A DNA stretch of 64,000 nucleotides from an uncultured Marinobacterium sp. (GTDB taxonomy: Bacteria > Pseudomonadota > Gammaproteobacteria > Pseudomonadales > Balneatricaceae): contig CANMWJ010000011.1 in NCBI GenBank assembly GCA_947501565.1, forward strand, positions 62,001 to 126,000, written 5' to 3'. Positions 17,520 to 26,792 of this stretch are shown here, piece after piece (the stretch's first letter is position 1; the number at the start of each line of letters is the position of its first letter). A model generated the notes under the pieces. The model was not told the origin of the DNA, did not search any database, and worked only from the letters and a program-made list of their open reading frames with translations. The position numbers were made by a program, and so were the translations under genes.

Positions 17520-18104
17520 TCAGTGCGTAGCGCGCAGGGGTTTGAGCTGCTGCGGAGCCAGGGTTTCGATCAGCTTGAGCAACTCCTGGATACCGTGCTC
17601 CAGATCCGCGTTGTTATCAACCTTCACAATGCTGTCCGGCAGGGTCGCAACGATCTGCTCATGGCGATCAAGGCGGCGACGGATCTCCTCCTCATCCTCG
17701 CGACCGCGCTGTTTCAGACGCTCGTAAAGGCAGTCCGGGTCAACTTCCACCAGCACCGGGATCAAGTTGGGGTAGCTGGCCATGGCGATCTGCAGGTATT
17801 CGCGCGAGCCGTTGATCACGACGTTCACGCCTTTTGATAGCCAGTCGTCCACTTCCGAGCCGATGCCATAGCTGTTGCCGTGGGAGTACCACTGCATGGC
17901 AAACATGCCCATGTTGGCACGCATGTCGAACTCTTCAGACGAGAGGTGAATATGGTTTTCCCCGCCGACGTTCGCGGCACGGGTGATGTAGCGGTGGGCA
18001 ACAAAACAACCATGGTGCGGTTGCAGGCGTTTGCGGCAACCTTCCAGCAGGCTGTCCTTACCGCTGCCGGACGCACCTACCAGATAGAGGAGCTTTCCAT
18101 TCAT
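17520..18104 (-). CDS. phnN: Ribose 1,5-bisphosphate phosphokinase PhnN
   Basis: 194 residues from ATG 18104 (MNGKLLYLVGAS). Guanylate-kinase-like fold with Walker A GASGSGKDS at residues 10-18, then HRYITRAANVGGENHIHLSS and the LID-like KQRGREDEEEIRRRL. PhnN makes phosphoribosyl pyrophosphate from ribose 1,5-bisphosphate, the product of phosphonate C-P lyase breakdown. No C-P lyase genes are nearby, so it stands alone and may salvage ribose bisphosphate from other routes. An in-frame extension upstream to 18263 is unlikely to be coding because it overlaps the ilvH terminator. Confidence 0.82.
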   Translation of the reverse strand: MNGKLLYLVGASGSGKDSLLEGCRKRLQPHHGCFVAHRYITRAANVGGENHIHLSSEEFDMRANMGMFAMQWYSHGNSYGIGSEVDDWLSKGVNVVINGSREYLQIAMASYPNLIPVLVEVDPDCLYERLKQRGREDEEEIRRRLDRHEQIVATLPDSIVKVDNNADLEHGIQELLKLIETLAPQQLKPLRATH

Positions 18105-18226
18105 GTAGTGCAGATCTCTTGGGATCGGATAATGTTCATCCAAGAGTAATCCCAGAATCCCTGAAAAACCAGAGGTCAAAAGTGCAACATCGGCCCGGAA
18201 CAGGACAAAGGACAAATTCCAGACAC

Positions 18227-18256
18227 AAAAAAGCCGCTCAAAAGAGCGGCTTTTCG
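18227..18256 (-). terminator. Terminator of ilvIH
   Basis: AAAAGCCGCTC, loop, GAGCGGCTTTT with a T run on the minus strand, 15 bases after the ilvH stop. Confidence 0.9.
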
Positions 18257-18270
18257 AACACAAGGTACGG

Positions 18271-18765
18271 TTACAGACTCAGCACTTTCTCGCCGCGAGC
18301 CACGCCGGATACACCGGAGCGAACCACTTCAAGGATGCTGGCACCGGACAGCGCTTCGATGAAGGCATCCAGTTTGCTGCTGGAACCCACCAGCTGCACG
18401 GTGAAGGTGTTCTGTGTTGCGTCGATGATCTGACCACGGAAGATATCCGAAGTACGCTTGATCTCTGCACGAACAGTACCGTTGTTGGCCTTCAGCTTGA
18501 TCATCATCAGCTCACGCTCGATGTGCTCGCCTTCAGTCAGGTCAACAACCTTCACCACGTCGATCAGCTTGTTCAGCTGCTTGGTGATCTGCTCAACAAC
18601 ACGGTCGTCGCCGATGGTGGTCACGGTCAGACGAGACAGGGTCTCGTCGTCGGTTGGCGCCACGGTCAAAGACTCGATGTTGAAGTTACGCTGAGAGAAC
18701 AGCCCCACTACGCGGGACAATGCACCCGGTTCGTTTTCCAGAAGTACAGAAATAATATGGCGCAT
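18271..18765 (-). CDS. ilvH: Acetolactate synthase small (regulatory) subunit
   Basis: 164 residues from ATG 18765. The N-terminal ACT domain (residues about 2-75) reads RHIISVLLENEPGALSRVVG and NFNIESLTVAPTDD, where valine binds to cause feedback inhibition. The C-terminal domain (ALS_ss_C) contains RTSDIFRGQIIDATQNTFTV. It binds and activates the large subunit. Start ATG is two bases after the ilvI stop, showing tight coupling. A longer frame to 18795 overlaps ilvI and is less likely. Confidence 0.95.
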   Translation of the reverse strand: MRHIISVLLENEPGALSRVVGLFSQRNFNIESLTVAPTDDETLSRLTVTTIGDDRVVEQITKQLNKLIDVVKVVDLTEGEHIERELMMIKLKANNGTVRAEIKRTSDIFRGQIIDATQNTFTVQLVGSSSKLDAFIEALSGASILEVVRSGVSGVARGEKVLSL

Positions 18766-18767
18766 GA

Positions 18768-20489
18768 TTAAGTTCTCTCCGTCTTGCTCAACCACATATC
18801 ACGCATGGCGCCACGTGGTACCTGCATCGGGTATACGTGCTCATACGGATCAACCGCGATATCCATAAATACCAGACGATCTTTCATCGCAAACGCTTCG
18901 CGCATCGCACCTTCCAGATCGGAGTACTTATCCACCTTCATACCCACGTGGCCGTAGGATTCAGCCAGCTTCACGAAATCTGGCAGGGACTTCATATAGG
19001 ACTGAGAGTGACGGGACTCGTAGTTCATGTCCTGCCACTGGCGAACCATACCCAGAGACTGGTTGTTCAGGCAGATGATCTTCACCGGAATATCGTACTG
19101 GCTACAGGTAGACAGCTCCTGGATGTTCATCTGGATACTGCCCTCACCGGTAACACAAGCTACGTCTGCATCCGGGAAGTTCATTTTCACACCCATCGCC
19201 GCTGGCAGACCAAAGCCCATGGTGCCCAGACCACCGGAGTTGATCCAACGGTTCGGGTGATTGAACTTGTAGTACTGCGCCGCGTACATCTGGTGCTGAC
19301 CTACGTCGGAACATACGTACGCATCACCGTTGGTGATGGTGTCCAGCATCTCGATAACCTGCTGCGGTTTCATCAGCTCGGAATCGTCTGTGCGGTAACG
19401 ACCGCCGTGACGTCCACGCCACTCGTCGATCTGCTCCCACCAGGATTTCATCGCTTCCGCATCCAGCTGTTTCTTGGATGCTTTGAGGATGCTCAGCATC
19501 TCTTCCAGAACGTTTTTCGCCGGACCTACAATCGGAATGTCCGCACGGATTGTTTTGGAGATGGACGCCGGATCTATATCCACGTGGATGATCTTCGCGG
19601 TCGGACAGAACTTGTCTGTGCCGTTGGTTACACGGTCATCAAAACGCGCACCGATGTTCAGGATCACATCCGCGTGGTGCATCGCCATGTTGGCTTCGTA
19701 AGAACCGTGCATACCCAGCATGCCCAGGTTGTGCTTGTCACGACCTGCCAGCGCACCCAGTGCCATCAGCGTGTTAGTGGTTGGTACGTTAACCAGGTTA
19801 ACCAGCTCACGCAGCTCTTCAGATGCGTGACCGATAACCACACCACCACCGGCCAAAATCACCGGACGCTTCGCGCCCAGGAACAGGTCCATCGCTTTCT
19901 TGATCTGACCTGAGTGACCACGGCTAACCGGGTTGTAAGAACGCAGTTTAACGTTCTTCGGATATTCGTATTCGAAGCGGTCGGTCGGCGTCGTCATATC
20001 CTTAGGGATATCGACAACAACAGGGCCTGGACGACCGGTCTGTGCAATGTGGAACGCCTTCTTGATGATCGTAGGGATCTCTTCCGGACGCTGGACACTG
20101 AAGTTGTGTTTCACGACCGGACGGGAGATACCGACCATGTCGGTTTCCTGGAACGCGTCCTCACCAATCAGATGGCTCATTACCTGACCAGTAATAACAA
20201 CCATCGGAATAGAATCCATATAAGCAGTCGCAATACCGGTTACGGCATTGGTCGCACCCGGGCCGGACGTTACCAGCGCGACGCCGGCCTTGCCGGTAGC
20301 ACGCGCGTACGCATCCGCCATATGAGTTGCAGCTTGTTCATGACGCACCAGCACGTGTTTGACGTCTTCCTGCTGGAATAAGGCATCGTACAGGTGCAGC
20401 ACGGAGCCACCCGGATAACCGTAGATGTGCTCAACACCCTCATCTTTAAGGGCGCGTACCACCATTTCTGCGCCTGAAAGTAATTCCAC
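18768..20489 (-). CDS. ilvI: Acetolactate synthase large (catalytic) subunit
   Basis: 573 residues. This thiamine diphosphate enzyme condenses pyruvate with pyruvate or 2-ketobutyrate, the first common step of branched-chain amino-acid synthesis. The catalytic Glu is E51 ([15 protein letters not shown]). The FAD-domain and TPP-binding motif [12 protein letters not shown]...NNQ near residue 445 are present; the usual GDG is GEG here, as in pseudomonads. GTG start at 20489 with GAGGG 8 bases upstream. It forms an operon with ilvH and is preceded by a 66-codon ORF that may be a leader. Confidence 0.96.
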   Translation of the reverse strand: MELLSGAEMVVRALKDEGVEHIYGYPGGSVLHLYDALFQQEDVKHVLVRHEQAATHMADAYARATGKAGVALVTSGPGATNAVTGIATAYMDSIPMVVITGQVMSHLIGEDAFQETDMVGISRPVVKHNFSVQRPEEIPTIIKKAFHIAQTGRPGPVVVDIPKDMTTPTDRFEYEYPKNVKLRSYNPVSRGHSGQIKKAMDLFLGAKRPVILAGGGVVIGHASEELRELVNLVNVPTTNTLMALGALAGRDKHNLGMLGMHGSYEANMAMHHADVILNIGARFDDRVTNGTDKFCPTAKIIHVDIDPASISKTIRADIPIVGPAKNVLEEMLSILKASKKQLDAEAMKSWWEQIDEWRGRHGGRYRTDDSELMKPQQVIEMLDTITNGDAYVCSDVGQHQMYAAQYYKFNHPNRWINSGGLGTMGFGLPAAMGVKMNFPDADVACVTGEGSIQMNIQELSTCSQYDIPVKIICLNNQSLGMVRQWQDMNYESRHSQSYMKSLPDFVKLAESYGHVGMKVDKYSDLEGAMREAFAMKDRLVFMDIAVDPYEHVYPMQVPRGAMRDMWLSKTERT

Positions 20490-20501
20490 TGTTTCACCCT
20501 C

Positions 20502-20702
20502 TCACTGCGTCGGTTTCATACCGACAAACTTAATTTCTGCAACGAATGAACGAAGCCTGCCCATCAGACGATGGTGACGCCCTAGATAGGTAAACTTATA
20601 AATAACCGTTCCTGATAAACGAGACACAAGCGGCTCACGTTCGGGTGCTCGCCAAGTCTGAGGATCTCTCAGCTGGCAGACCTTCAGGAAGTTAAGCGGC
20701 AT
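20502..20702 (-). CDS. Possible leader ORF upstream of ilvI
   Basis: A 66-codon frame starts at ATG 20702 with GGAG six bases upstream and ends with TGA twelve bases before the ilvI GTG, inside the ilvI ribosome-binding context. The product (opening MPLNFLKVCQLRDPQTWRAP) matches nothing I know and has no run of Leu, Val or Ile codons as in classic attenuation peptides. It may be a coupling leader or a chance frame. Confidence 0.35.
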   Translation of the reverse strand: MPLNFLKVCQLRDPQTWRAPEREPLVSRLSGTVIYKFTYLGRHHRLMGRLRSFVAEIKFVGMKPTQ

Positions 20703-20923
20703 ACTTAACTCCGCCGGGGCGTTCGGGGTGGCCTAGTAACCCAAGGTCGGAAGAAAATTGGCCGTAATTCTCGCATTTAGCCGCCGTTTGATCAACCGGC
20801 AGCCAGCGAAAAACGGATAATGCAGAGAGTTCTGGATCGGGTTATAGTGATGAAAAACCACAGATTTTTAAGTTTGGTTTACAACTGTGGTTCAGAACAT
20901 CAGATTATCTAAGGAGCGCGTCG

Positions 20924-21190
20924 ATGAGCGTTGCAGAAATTAAGAATAAAGACCGCGTAATTAACGAGTTAATGCTCTTTATCCGTAAAGTCCTGGCGGA
21001 ACCGGAGATCTGCGAAAAAGCGATCGAGATCGCGCGTAAGCACATCAACGATCCAAACGCTGACGTGCTGATTGCTGACGAGCTCTCTTCCGCCACCAAC
21101 GTCAAGATTCCGGTGGAGCACAGCGATGCTGACACCCTGTTCCTGCAGGTACTGAAAGACGTGGTACGCGACGAGACCGCACTGTACTAA
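20924..21190 (+). CDS. Small protein of unknown function (88 residues)
   Basis: I do not recognise the family. ATG 20924 is preceded by AAGGAG with good spacing, so translation is likely. The product is soluble, acidic and predicted helical (SVAEIKNKDRVINELMLFIR at the start, ending DVVRDETALY), with no Cys pair, signal peptide or membrane segment. It is divergent from ilvI and stands alone. A possible sigma70 element (GGTTATAGTG) lies at about 20839. Confidence 0.7.
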   Translation: MSVAEIKNKDRVINELMLFIRKVLAEPEICEKAIEIARKHINDPNADVLIADELSSATNVKIPVEHSDADTLFLQVLKDVVRDETALY

Positions 21191-21249
21191 CCGCACGGTA
21201 CTTTAAGGTACGTCACGTCCCTCATTCTGCAGAGGCTAGCCTGCCTCTG

Positions 21250-22083
21250 CTACTTCCCTTTCCGCCTGAACGGCACCCACAATACTCCCGGTAACCACTG
21301 GGTTACCTTCGGATCATCAAATCCCTCTACACCAATTTTCATGCCCCGCTGACCGGCGTCCGGCTGTGCTTTATAGGTGCCGAAGATGCGATCCCACCAA
21401 GGCAGGTTAAAACCAAAGTTACTGTTGGTTTCATCCAGTTGGCGAGAGTGATGTACCCGGTGCATATCCGGTGTGACCAGCACCAGCCGCAGATAACGAT
21501 CCAGCGTGGCTGGCAGACGGATATTGCCGTGGTTGAACATCGCCGCACCGTTCAGTATCACTTCAAACAGGATCACCGCCAGCGGGGATATACCTAATAC
21601 GCAGATAAGCGCAAACTTGATCAGCATGGAGAGAATTATTTCGATCGGGTGGAAACGCGCGCCGGTGGTCACGTCGTAATCCAGGTCCACGTGGTGCACC
21701 CGGTGCAAACGCCACAGGATCGGAACATGATGAAAGATCACATGCTGGGTATAGATCGCCAGATCCATCAACAATAGGTTCAGTATCAGGCTGGCAACCA
21801 GTGGCAACTCGATCAGGTTGAACAGTCCCCAGCCACTGTCTTGTGCCCATACGGCCACACCCACCGCAGCCGCCGGAAATAGCAGTCGCAGAATAAAGCT
21901 GTTGAGAAACACCAGTCCCAGGTTGTTGCTCCAGCGCAGCAGCTTAGATACGCGCAGCTCGCGTCGTGGCGCCAGCAGCTCCCAACAGGCCACCAGCGAC
22001 AGAATGCCGAAGAAACAGCTCAGGCGGATGGTGGTTTCGTGGGTGGTGATAAAGGTGGCGAGGTCCATGGCGACGTCCGGCAT
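21250..22083 (-). CDS. Sterol desaturase / fatty acid hydroxylase family membrane protein
   Basis: 277 residues from ATG 22083 (AAGGAG upstream); the longer open frame to 22251 overlaps a REP element and is rejected. About four membrane segments, then the eight-histidine di-iron signature of the family: HVIFHH, LHRVHHVD, FHP and HRVHHS. Members hydroxylate or desaturate lipids using O2. The bacterial substrate cannot be told from sequence. Single gene flanked by REP repeats. Confidence 0.85.
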   Translation of the reverse strand: MPDVAMDLATFITTHETTIRLSCFFGILSLVACWELLAPRRELRVSKLLRWSNNLGLVFLNSFILRLLFPAAAVGVAVWAQDSGWGLFNLIELPLVASLILNLLLMDLAIYTQHVIFHHVPILWRLHRVHHVDLDYDVTTGARFHPIEIILSMLIKFALICVLGISPLAVILFEVILNGAAMFNHGNIRLPATLDRYLRLVLVTPDMHRVHHSRQLDETNSNFGFNLPWWDRIFGTYKAQPDAGQRGMKIGVEGFDDPKVTQWLPGVLWVPFRRKGK

Positions 22084-22143
22084 TAACAGTGATACTCCTT
22101 CTACGACTGTAACGCGGAAACTGATGGATGAGAACTGGATCGC

Positions 22144-22214
22144 TGTTGGGCATCGCTGCGCGATGGCCAACCTACCTGACCTGTAGGTTGGCGACGAGCG
22201 CAGCGACTCCCAAC
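22144..22214. repeat. Paired REP-like elements
   Basis: GTTGGGCATCGC...CCAACCTAC (22144-22174) and GTAGGTTGGCGACGAGCGCAGC...CCAAC (22182-22214), separated by TGACCT. Inverted pair upstream of the hydroxylase gene. Confidence 0.85.
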
Positions 22215-22328
22215 GCGACACTCTCCGGCCACCTATTGGGTGACGCCGCATTTAACCCCATCAGAAAACTGCCGCTTCAAGAAATCATGTCTCTATCCGA
22301 CCTGCGAGGTAGCCGACTTACGTGTGGT

Positions 22329-22359
22329 GTAGGTTGGTCTGAGCGCAGCGAAGCCCAAC
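22329..22359. repeat. Single REP-like element
   Basis: GTAGGTTGGTCTGAGCGCAG then CGAAGCCCAAC; one unit of the window-wide family. Confidence 0.85.
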
Positions 22360-22409
22360 ACTGTGGTGGCGCATAGGTTGTAGAATAACACGGCAACACA
22401 AAAACCACC

Positions 22410-22479
22410 GTCGGGCATCGCTGCGCGATGGCCGACCTACCTGACCTGTAGGTTGGTGACGAGCGCAGCGACTCCCAAC
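22410..22479. repeat. Paired REP-like elements
   Basis: GTCGGGCATCGC...GACCTAC (22410-22440) and GTAGGTTGGTGACGAGCGCA...CCCAAC (22448-22479), nearly identical to the pair at 22144-22214, including the TGACCT spacer. Confidence 0.85.
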
Positions 22480-22512
22480 ATCAGACATTCGATTTGTATT
22501 GCGCAGAAACAA

Positions 22513-22549
22513 AAAAGCCCCGGCGGAATGCTCTCCCGCCGGGGCTTTT
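22513..22549 (-). terminator. Terminator of the ureohydrolase gene
   Basis: GCCCCGGCGG, 8-base loop, CCGCCGGGGC with flanking A/T runs; a strong intrinsic terminator 18 bases after the stop. Confidence 0.9.
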
Positions 22550-22567
22550 ACTAAATCCGCTTAGCTA

Positions 22568-23539
22568 TCAGGCTTCAGCTTTAGCGCGTTCACCTCGGGC
22601 GTGGAAGACGTACCCGATCAGATTCATCAGAACCTGTGCCGCCAGGATACTGGTCGAGCCGGTCTGATCGTAATCCGGTGCCACTTCACACAGATCGATA
22701 CCCACAACTTCACCCTGTTTGGCAACACCCTGCAGCACTTCCATCACCTCGTAGTAGGTGAAACCGCCGTGGCTTGGCGTACCGGTGCCCGGCGCGATGG
22801 ACGGATCAAAACCGTCGATATCGATGGTGATGTAGTAGTTCACCCCTTTCGGGATCAGTGCCAGCACACCTTCAGGGCCCAAGCGACGCACATCACGTAC
22901 GGACAGTACGGTGGAACCCGCGTTTTCCGCAGCTTGGTGGTCGGTACGGTTGGAGGAGGAGACGTTGCGGATACCCAGCTGGGTCATGCCAGTAACAAAC
23001 TCTTTCTCGGACGCACGACGAATCGGGTTACCGTGGCCGAAGCGCACACCGTGACGCTCGTCCACGAAATCCAGGTGGGCGTCGATCTGGATGATGTGCA
23101 GCGGGCCTTGCTCTTCGAACGCGCGGATGATCGGTGCGTTCACGGAGTGGTCTCCACCTACAACCACCGGCAGCGCACCCGCATCCAGAATCTTGCGTAC
23201 GCCGTATTCGATGTTGGCGTGGCTCTTCTCGGTGTTGGTGTGCACCATGTCGGCGTCGCCGATGTCGACGATATCCACACCTTCCAGATACATCACATCA
23301 TCTTCGTGATCGTAGGCACCGCTGTGACCGAAGGAGAACAGGGTGGAGGCTTCACGCACCGCGCGTGGGCCCATACGGGCACCGGAGCGCCACTGTGTAC
23401 CGCAATCGAACGGCGCGCCCATAAACGCGACGTCGGCGTTGATGTTATCCCAGTCTTCACAGGTACGGCTTTTGGCAAAGGTACAAAAGCCAACAAAAGG
23501 CAGATTCAAGCGGCCTTTTTCGTAAGCGTTATCACTCAT
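22568..23539 (-). CDS. Ureohydrolase-family amidinohydrolase (agmatinase or guanidino-acid hydrolase)
   Basis: 323 residues. Binuclear Mn2+ ligand motifs of the arginase/agmatinase family: GGDHS (residues 128-132), DAHLD (153-157), and DIDGFDP (240-246) followed by APGTGTPSHGG. Family members hydrolyse a guanidinium group to urea plus an amine. Overall it resembles SpeB-type agmatinases, but guanidinobutyrase and guanidinopropionase are close relatives and cannot be excluded. The adjacent LysR regulator and TRAP transporter hint at uptake of a carboxylated guanidino compound rather than agmatine. Confidence 0.85.
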   Translation of the reverse strand: MSDNAYEKGRLNLPFVGFCTFAKSRTCEDWDNINADVAFMGAPFDCGTQWRSGARMGPRAVREASTLFSFGHSGAYDHEDDVMYLEGVDIVDIGDADMVHTNTEKSHANIEYGVRKILDAGALPVVVGGDHSVNAPIIRAFEEQGPLHIIQIDAHLDFVDERHGVRFGHGNPIRRASEKEFVTGMTQLGIRNVSSSNRTDHQAAENAGSTVLSVRDVRRLGPEGVLALIPKGVNYYITIDIDGFDPSIAPGTGTPSHGGFTYYEVMEVLQGVAKQGEVVGIDLCEVAPDYDQTGSTSILAAQVLMNLIGYVFHARGERAKAEA

Positions 23540-23815
23540 ATTTCTGCAACCTTACTTTTTATTCTTCGCCCGGCGCGGGTGGCCGGTCGCGAGTTAACTG
23601 AACGCCTGTGCGCCAACATTGAGACGGCTATCGGTTTTGGCTCACAGCGAGATCAGTATTGCAAAAGCACTTACTTCCAAAAATATAAAACTTGAAATGT
23701 TCACATCACAAAATTCTATATAAGTACTTTTACCAGCAAGGTTTCAGATCGGATAAAGCCCTATAAAAACAAAGGGATAAATACCACTTTACCAAGGCGT
23801 GGCAACAACCTGAAA

Positions 23816-24712
23816 TCAGCGTTTAGAAAGGGCCTTGATGGAGGCTTCAATATCCTCCACAAACACCCGGGTGATGTTTTTCGGCGCCGGTGAGGAACGA
23901 ACCGCCAGCTGGAAATCGGAACTCCAGTTAAGACCCAAGTGTTCGAGCGCCCGCATCTCACCGCGCTCCACCCACTGTTGGGCGTAGTGCACGGGCAGGA
24001 AACCCATAAAACTGCCGCTGGTGATCAGGATCGCCTGCGCCTCCATGTTGGAGACCGACGCGGTGTTGTGGTTCTTGCGGAAATACTGCAGGTCCGCCTG
24101 CTGCAGGTAGGTACGCGATGAGATCGGATGTTTGCGCAGGGTTTCCATGGTGATCTCTTCGTCGGGCAGGTCGAAGAGCGGGTGTCCCTTACCGCAGTAG
24201 AACTTATGCGCTTCGGTATAGAGGTGGCGGTAACGGATGGCGCTATGGCGGTTGGTAAAGATGCCGATCGCCAGATGGATGTTGCCGCTGAGCAGTTCAC
24301 GCTCCAGGTCCTCCGGCGACAGCACCGTCAGTGACAGAGAGACGTCGTTATCCCGACTGTAGAAGCGATTGATCGCCGCCGGGATCGGAAACTCGTGGTT
24401 GGTCACCGTATTGTCGATCAGCCCCACGCGCAGCACCCCGGTGAGTTTATTGCGCAGCTCACCCAGGTCCGCATCAAAGTCGTTGATCATGTTCAGCATC
24501 TCTCGGCACTTACGGTAGGTAATCTCCCCTTTTTCCGTCAGCCGGAAACCACTGCGGCCACGGTGGCACAGCTGAAAACCGAGGCGGATCTCGAAGTCAC
24601 GGATATGGGTACTGATGGCGGGCTGACTCATCCCCAACGACGCCTGAGCACCGACAAAACCGCCGTATTCCACCACGGTACAAAAGGTTTTCATATGTTT
24701 GATGGAATGCAT
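23816..24712 (-). CDS. LysR-family transcriptional regulator
   Basis: 298 residues from ATG 24712 (MHSIKHMKTFCTVVEYGGFV); a longer frame to 24760 is less likely. HTH is in AQASLGMSQPAISTHIRDFE, then an effector domain from about residue 90. It is divergent from the dctPQM operon across 234 bases that contain a perfect palindrome at 24834-24845, so it probably controls the transporter. The inducer is unknown. Confidence 0.88.
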   Translation of the reverse strand: MHSIKHMKTFCTVVEYGGFVGAQASLGMSQPAISTHIRDFEIRLGFQLCHRGRSGFRLTEKGEITYRKCREMLNMINDFDADLGELRNKLTGVLRVGLIDNTVTNHEFPIPAAINRFYSRDNDVSLSLTVLSPEDLERELLSGNIHLAIGIFTNRHSAIRYRHLYTEAHKFYCGKGHPLFDLPDEEITMETLRKHPISSRTYLQQADLQYFRKNHNTASVSNMEAQAILITSGSFMGFLPVHYAQQWVERGEMRALEHLGLNWSSDFQLAVRSSPAPKNITRVFVEDIEASIKALSKR

Positions 24713-24833
24713 AAACGCTACCCTCTCAGTCGCTACGGTGTTCCTACAGTCACCCGTCAATCAGCCCACTTTGCGGTTCTAGCCACAGCGAACGCCGACG
24801 TAACTGTTCAATACTTGATCAGAATTTACATTA

Positions 24834-24845
24834 CATTACGTAATG
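24834..24845. promoter_or_regulatory. Perfect palindrome CATTACGTAATG in the LysR-TRAP intergenic region
   Basis: A 12-bp dyad with a half repeat (TTACATTACA) just upstream. Fits the position of a LysR-regulator binding site controlling the divergent TRAP operon. Confidence 0.5.
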
Positions 24846-24946
24846 CAAACATAGCAACTTTTATATTTTTTAATGAAATACCCTTTGCAATACTCAAATC
24901 AGTCCCGAACGACTTGAACTAAAATAACTACAAAAGGTAATTCACC

Positions 24947-25963
24947 ATGCCAACCCTGAAAAACGTGTTTAAAGGCGTCGCCTTATCCACCGCATTGATG
25001 ATGAGCAGCGGAGCTGCACTGGCAGAAGAATGGAAGTTTGCGATTGAAGAAATTCCTGGCTCCATCATGGATGCGTACGCTCAGGAGTTTAAGAAAAAGA
25101 TAGAGAGCAAAACCAACGGCGACGTCACCGTGAAGATCTATCCACTCGGCTCACTGGGTACCCCCACCGAGCTGGTCGAGCAGGTCGCCGATGGCGTGGT
25201 CCAGTTCACCAACGTATCGGTTGGTAACCTCGGCACCATCGTGCCGGAATCCCAGCTCTTTATGCTGCCCTACACCCTCCCAACCGATAACAAAGCCACC
25301 TCCGAATTCCTCAGCTCCAGCGACACCATCTATAACCACCTCACACAGGATTTTGAATCCAAAGGGCTGAAGCTACACACCATGTACTCCGAAGGTGAGC
25401 AGGTGTGGACCACCAACCGTCCGGTACGCAACCCGGATGACTTCGACAACTTCAAGATGCGGGTGATGGTCTCCCCGATCCTGCTGCGTGCTTATGAAGA
25501 TCTGGGTGCGAGCCCAACCCCGCTGCCGTTCGGTGAAGTGTACGGCGCCTTGCAGCTGAAACAGGTGGACGGTCAGGTGAACCCGGCCGCAACCATCGAA
25601 GAGATGAAGTTCTACGAAGTGACCGACTACCTGATCTGGGCCGGTGAGCAGCAGCACCTGACCACCGTGATGTCCGGTACTGACTGGTACGACACCCTGT
25701 CTGCGGATCGCAAGAAACTGATCCGTGAGACCATGGCCGAGCTGGACGGATTCATCTTCGATGTGGTGGAACGCTTCAATGCAGAGAAGCTGGAGAAGAT
25801 CAAAGCAGCGAAACCGGGCATCAACCTGATCCGCCTGACTGACGCCGAAAAGGCGGTGTTCCAGGAACGTAGCGCCAACACCCGCGGTGCTTACACTAAG
25901 ATTGCCGGCGAACGTGGCGAAGAGCTGCTGAGCGCCCTGCTGAACGAGCTGGGCATCAAGTAA
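24947..25963 (+). CDS. TRAP transporter periplasmic substrate-binding protein (DctP family)
   Basis: 338 residues with a signal peptide (cleavage after ALA, residue 26) and the DctP fold. Motifs seen are IYPLGSLGTPTELVEQVADG, FKMRVMVSP with the conserved Arg that normally holds a substrate carboxylate, PTPLPFGEVYGALQLKQVDG and the hinge helix. It captures an organic acid in the periplasm for the DctQM permease encoded next. RBS AAAGG upstream. The Arg suggests the substrate bears a carboxylate. Confidence 0.93.
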   Translation: MPTLKNVFKGVALSTALMMSSGAALAEEWKFAIEEIPGSIMDAYAQEFKKKIESKTNGDVTVKIYPLGSLGTPTELVEQVADGVVQFTNVSVGNLGTIVPESQLFMLPYTLPTDNKATSEFLSSSDTIYNHLTQDFESKGLKLHTMYSEGEQVWTTNRPVRNPDDFDNFKMRVMVSPILLRAYEDLGASPTPLPFGEVYGALQLKQVDGQVNPAATIEEMKFYEVTDYLIWAGEQQHLTTVMSGTDWYDTLSADRKKLIRETMAELDGFIFDVVERFNAEKLEKIKAAKPGINLIRLTDAEKAVFQERSANTRGAYTKIAGERGEELLSALLNELGIK

Positions 25964-26114
25964 GCTCAAGCACGTCAGGCTGTGCAGGTTGTGAGGGCCT
26001 GCACAGCATTCTCCCGGCGCAGGTTCGCAACCTTGCAGAGCTACGCCCTCTCAGCACACCCCGATCCACCGGGAATCAACTAGCTTTAACTATAAAAACA
26101 ATAAGGTGGAAGCA

Positions 26115-26792
26115 ATGTCTTCATCGACTTCAACAGGTGCGACGCCACAGCGCTGGCTGTCGACACTGGACCGGTTTGTCGACCGCGCCGAGGCGTTCAT
26201 TCTGGGTTGGGGTGTCATCATCATGGCAGCCAACACCATCGCCAACGTTTTTGGCCGTTACGTCTTTTCACAAAGTATCTATTTCACCGAGGAGCTGAAC
26301 GAGTTCCTGATTATCATCATCACCTTTATGGGGCTGGGATACGTCACCCGTAAGGGGCGCCACATCCGTATGTCCGCCTTCTACGACATGCTGCCTGCAC
26401 GCAGCAAGAAGCTGATGATGATCCTGATCGCCAGCACTACCGCGATCGCGATGTTCATCCTCGCCTGGTACGCCTTCGAATACGTAGCCAAGATCGCCCG
26501 TCGCGGCCGGGTGACCCCATCGCTGCAGGTACCGCTCTACATGACCTACGTGTGGGTGGTGGTCGGCTTCGCCCTCACCGGCATCCAGTACGTACTCACG
26601 GTGGTGAAGAACCTGAATCTGGCGGACGAGAACGTCTACATCTCCTACACCACGGTGGATCAGTATGAAGATCCTGAGATCAGCGAGGTAATGCATCTCT
26701 ACCAGCAGGACCACGAGCTGGAGAGCGACCCCGTAACACCCGATGCAGCACCCGACAGCACCCCAGCCAACGTACAGGAGAGCAAGTCATGA
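26115..26792 (+). CDS. TRAP transporter small permease (DctQ family)
   Basis: 225 residues from ATG 26115 with AAGGTGG upstream. Four membrane segments (residues about 31-50, 60-80, 100-120, 140-165), the DctQ architecture, with FGRYVFSQSIYFTEELNEFL. An unusually long hydrophilic acidic tail (residues about 180-225) follows the last helix. Stop and the dctM start overlap as ATGA. Confidence 0.9.
   Translation: MSSSTSTGATPQRWLSTLDRFVDRAEAFILGWGVIIMAANTIANVFGRYVFSQSIYFTEELNEFLIIIITFMGLGYVTRKGRHIRMSAFYDMLPARSKKLMMILIASTTAIAMFILAWYAFEYVAKIARRGRVTPSLQVPLYMTYVWVVVGFALTGIQYVLTVVKNLNLADENVYISYTTVDQYEDPEISEVMHLYQQDHELESDPVTPDAAPDSTPANVQESKS

Noticed and set aside
18837..19913. Long plus-strand frame opposite ilvI
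   Set aside because: Antisense shadow of ilvI, no motif or ribosome site.
22601..23695. Long plus-strand frame opposite the ureohydrolase
   Set aside because: Antisense shadow; the opposite strand carries clear catalytic motifs.
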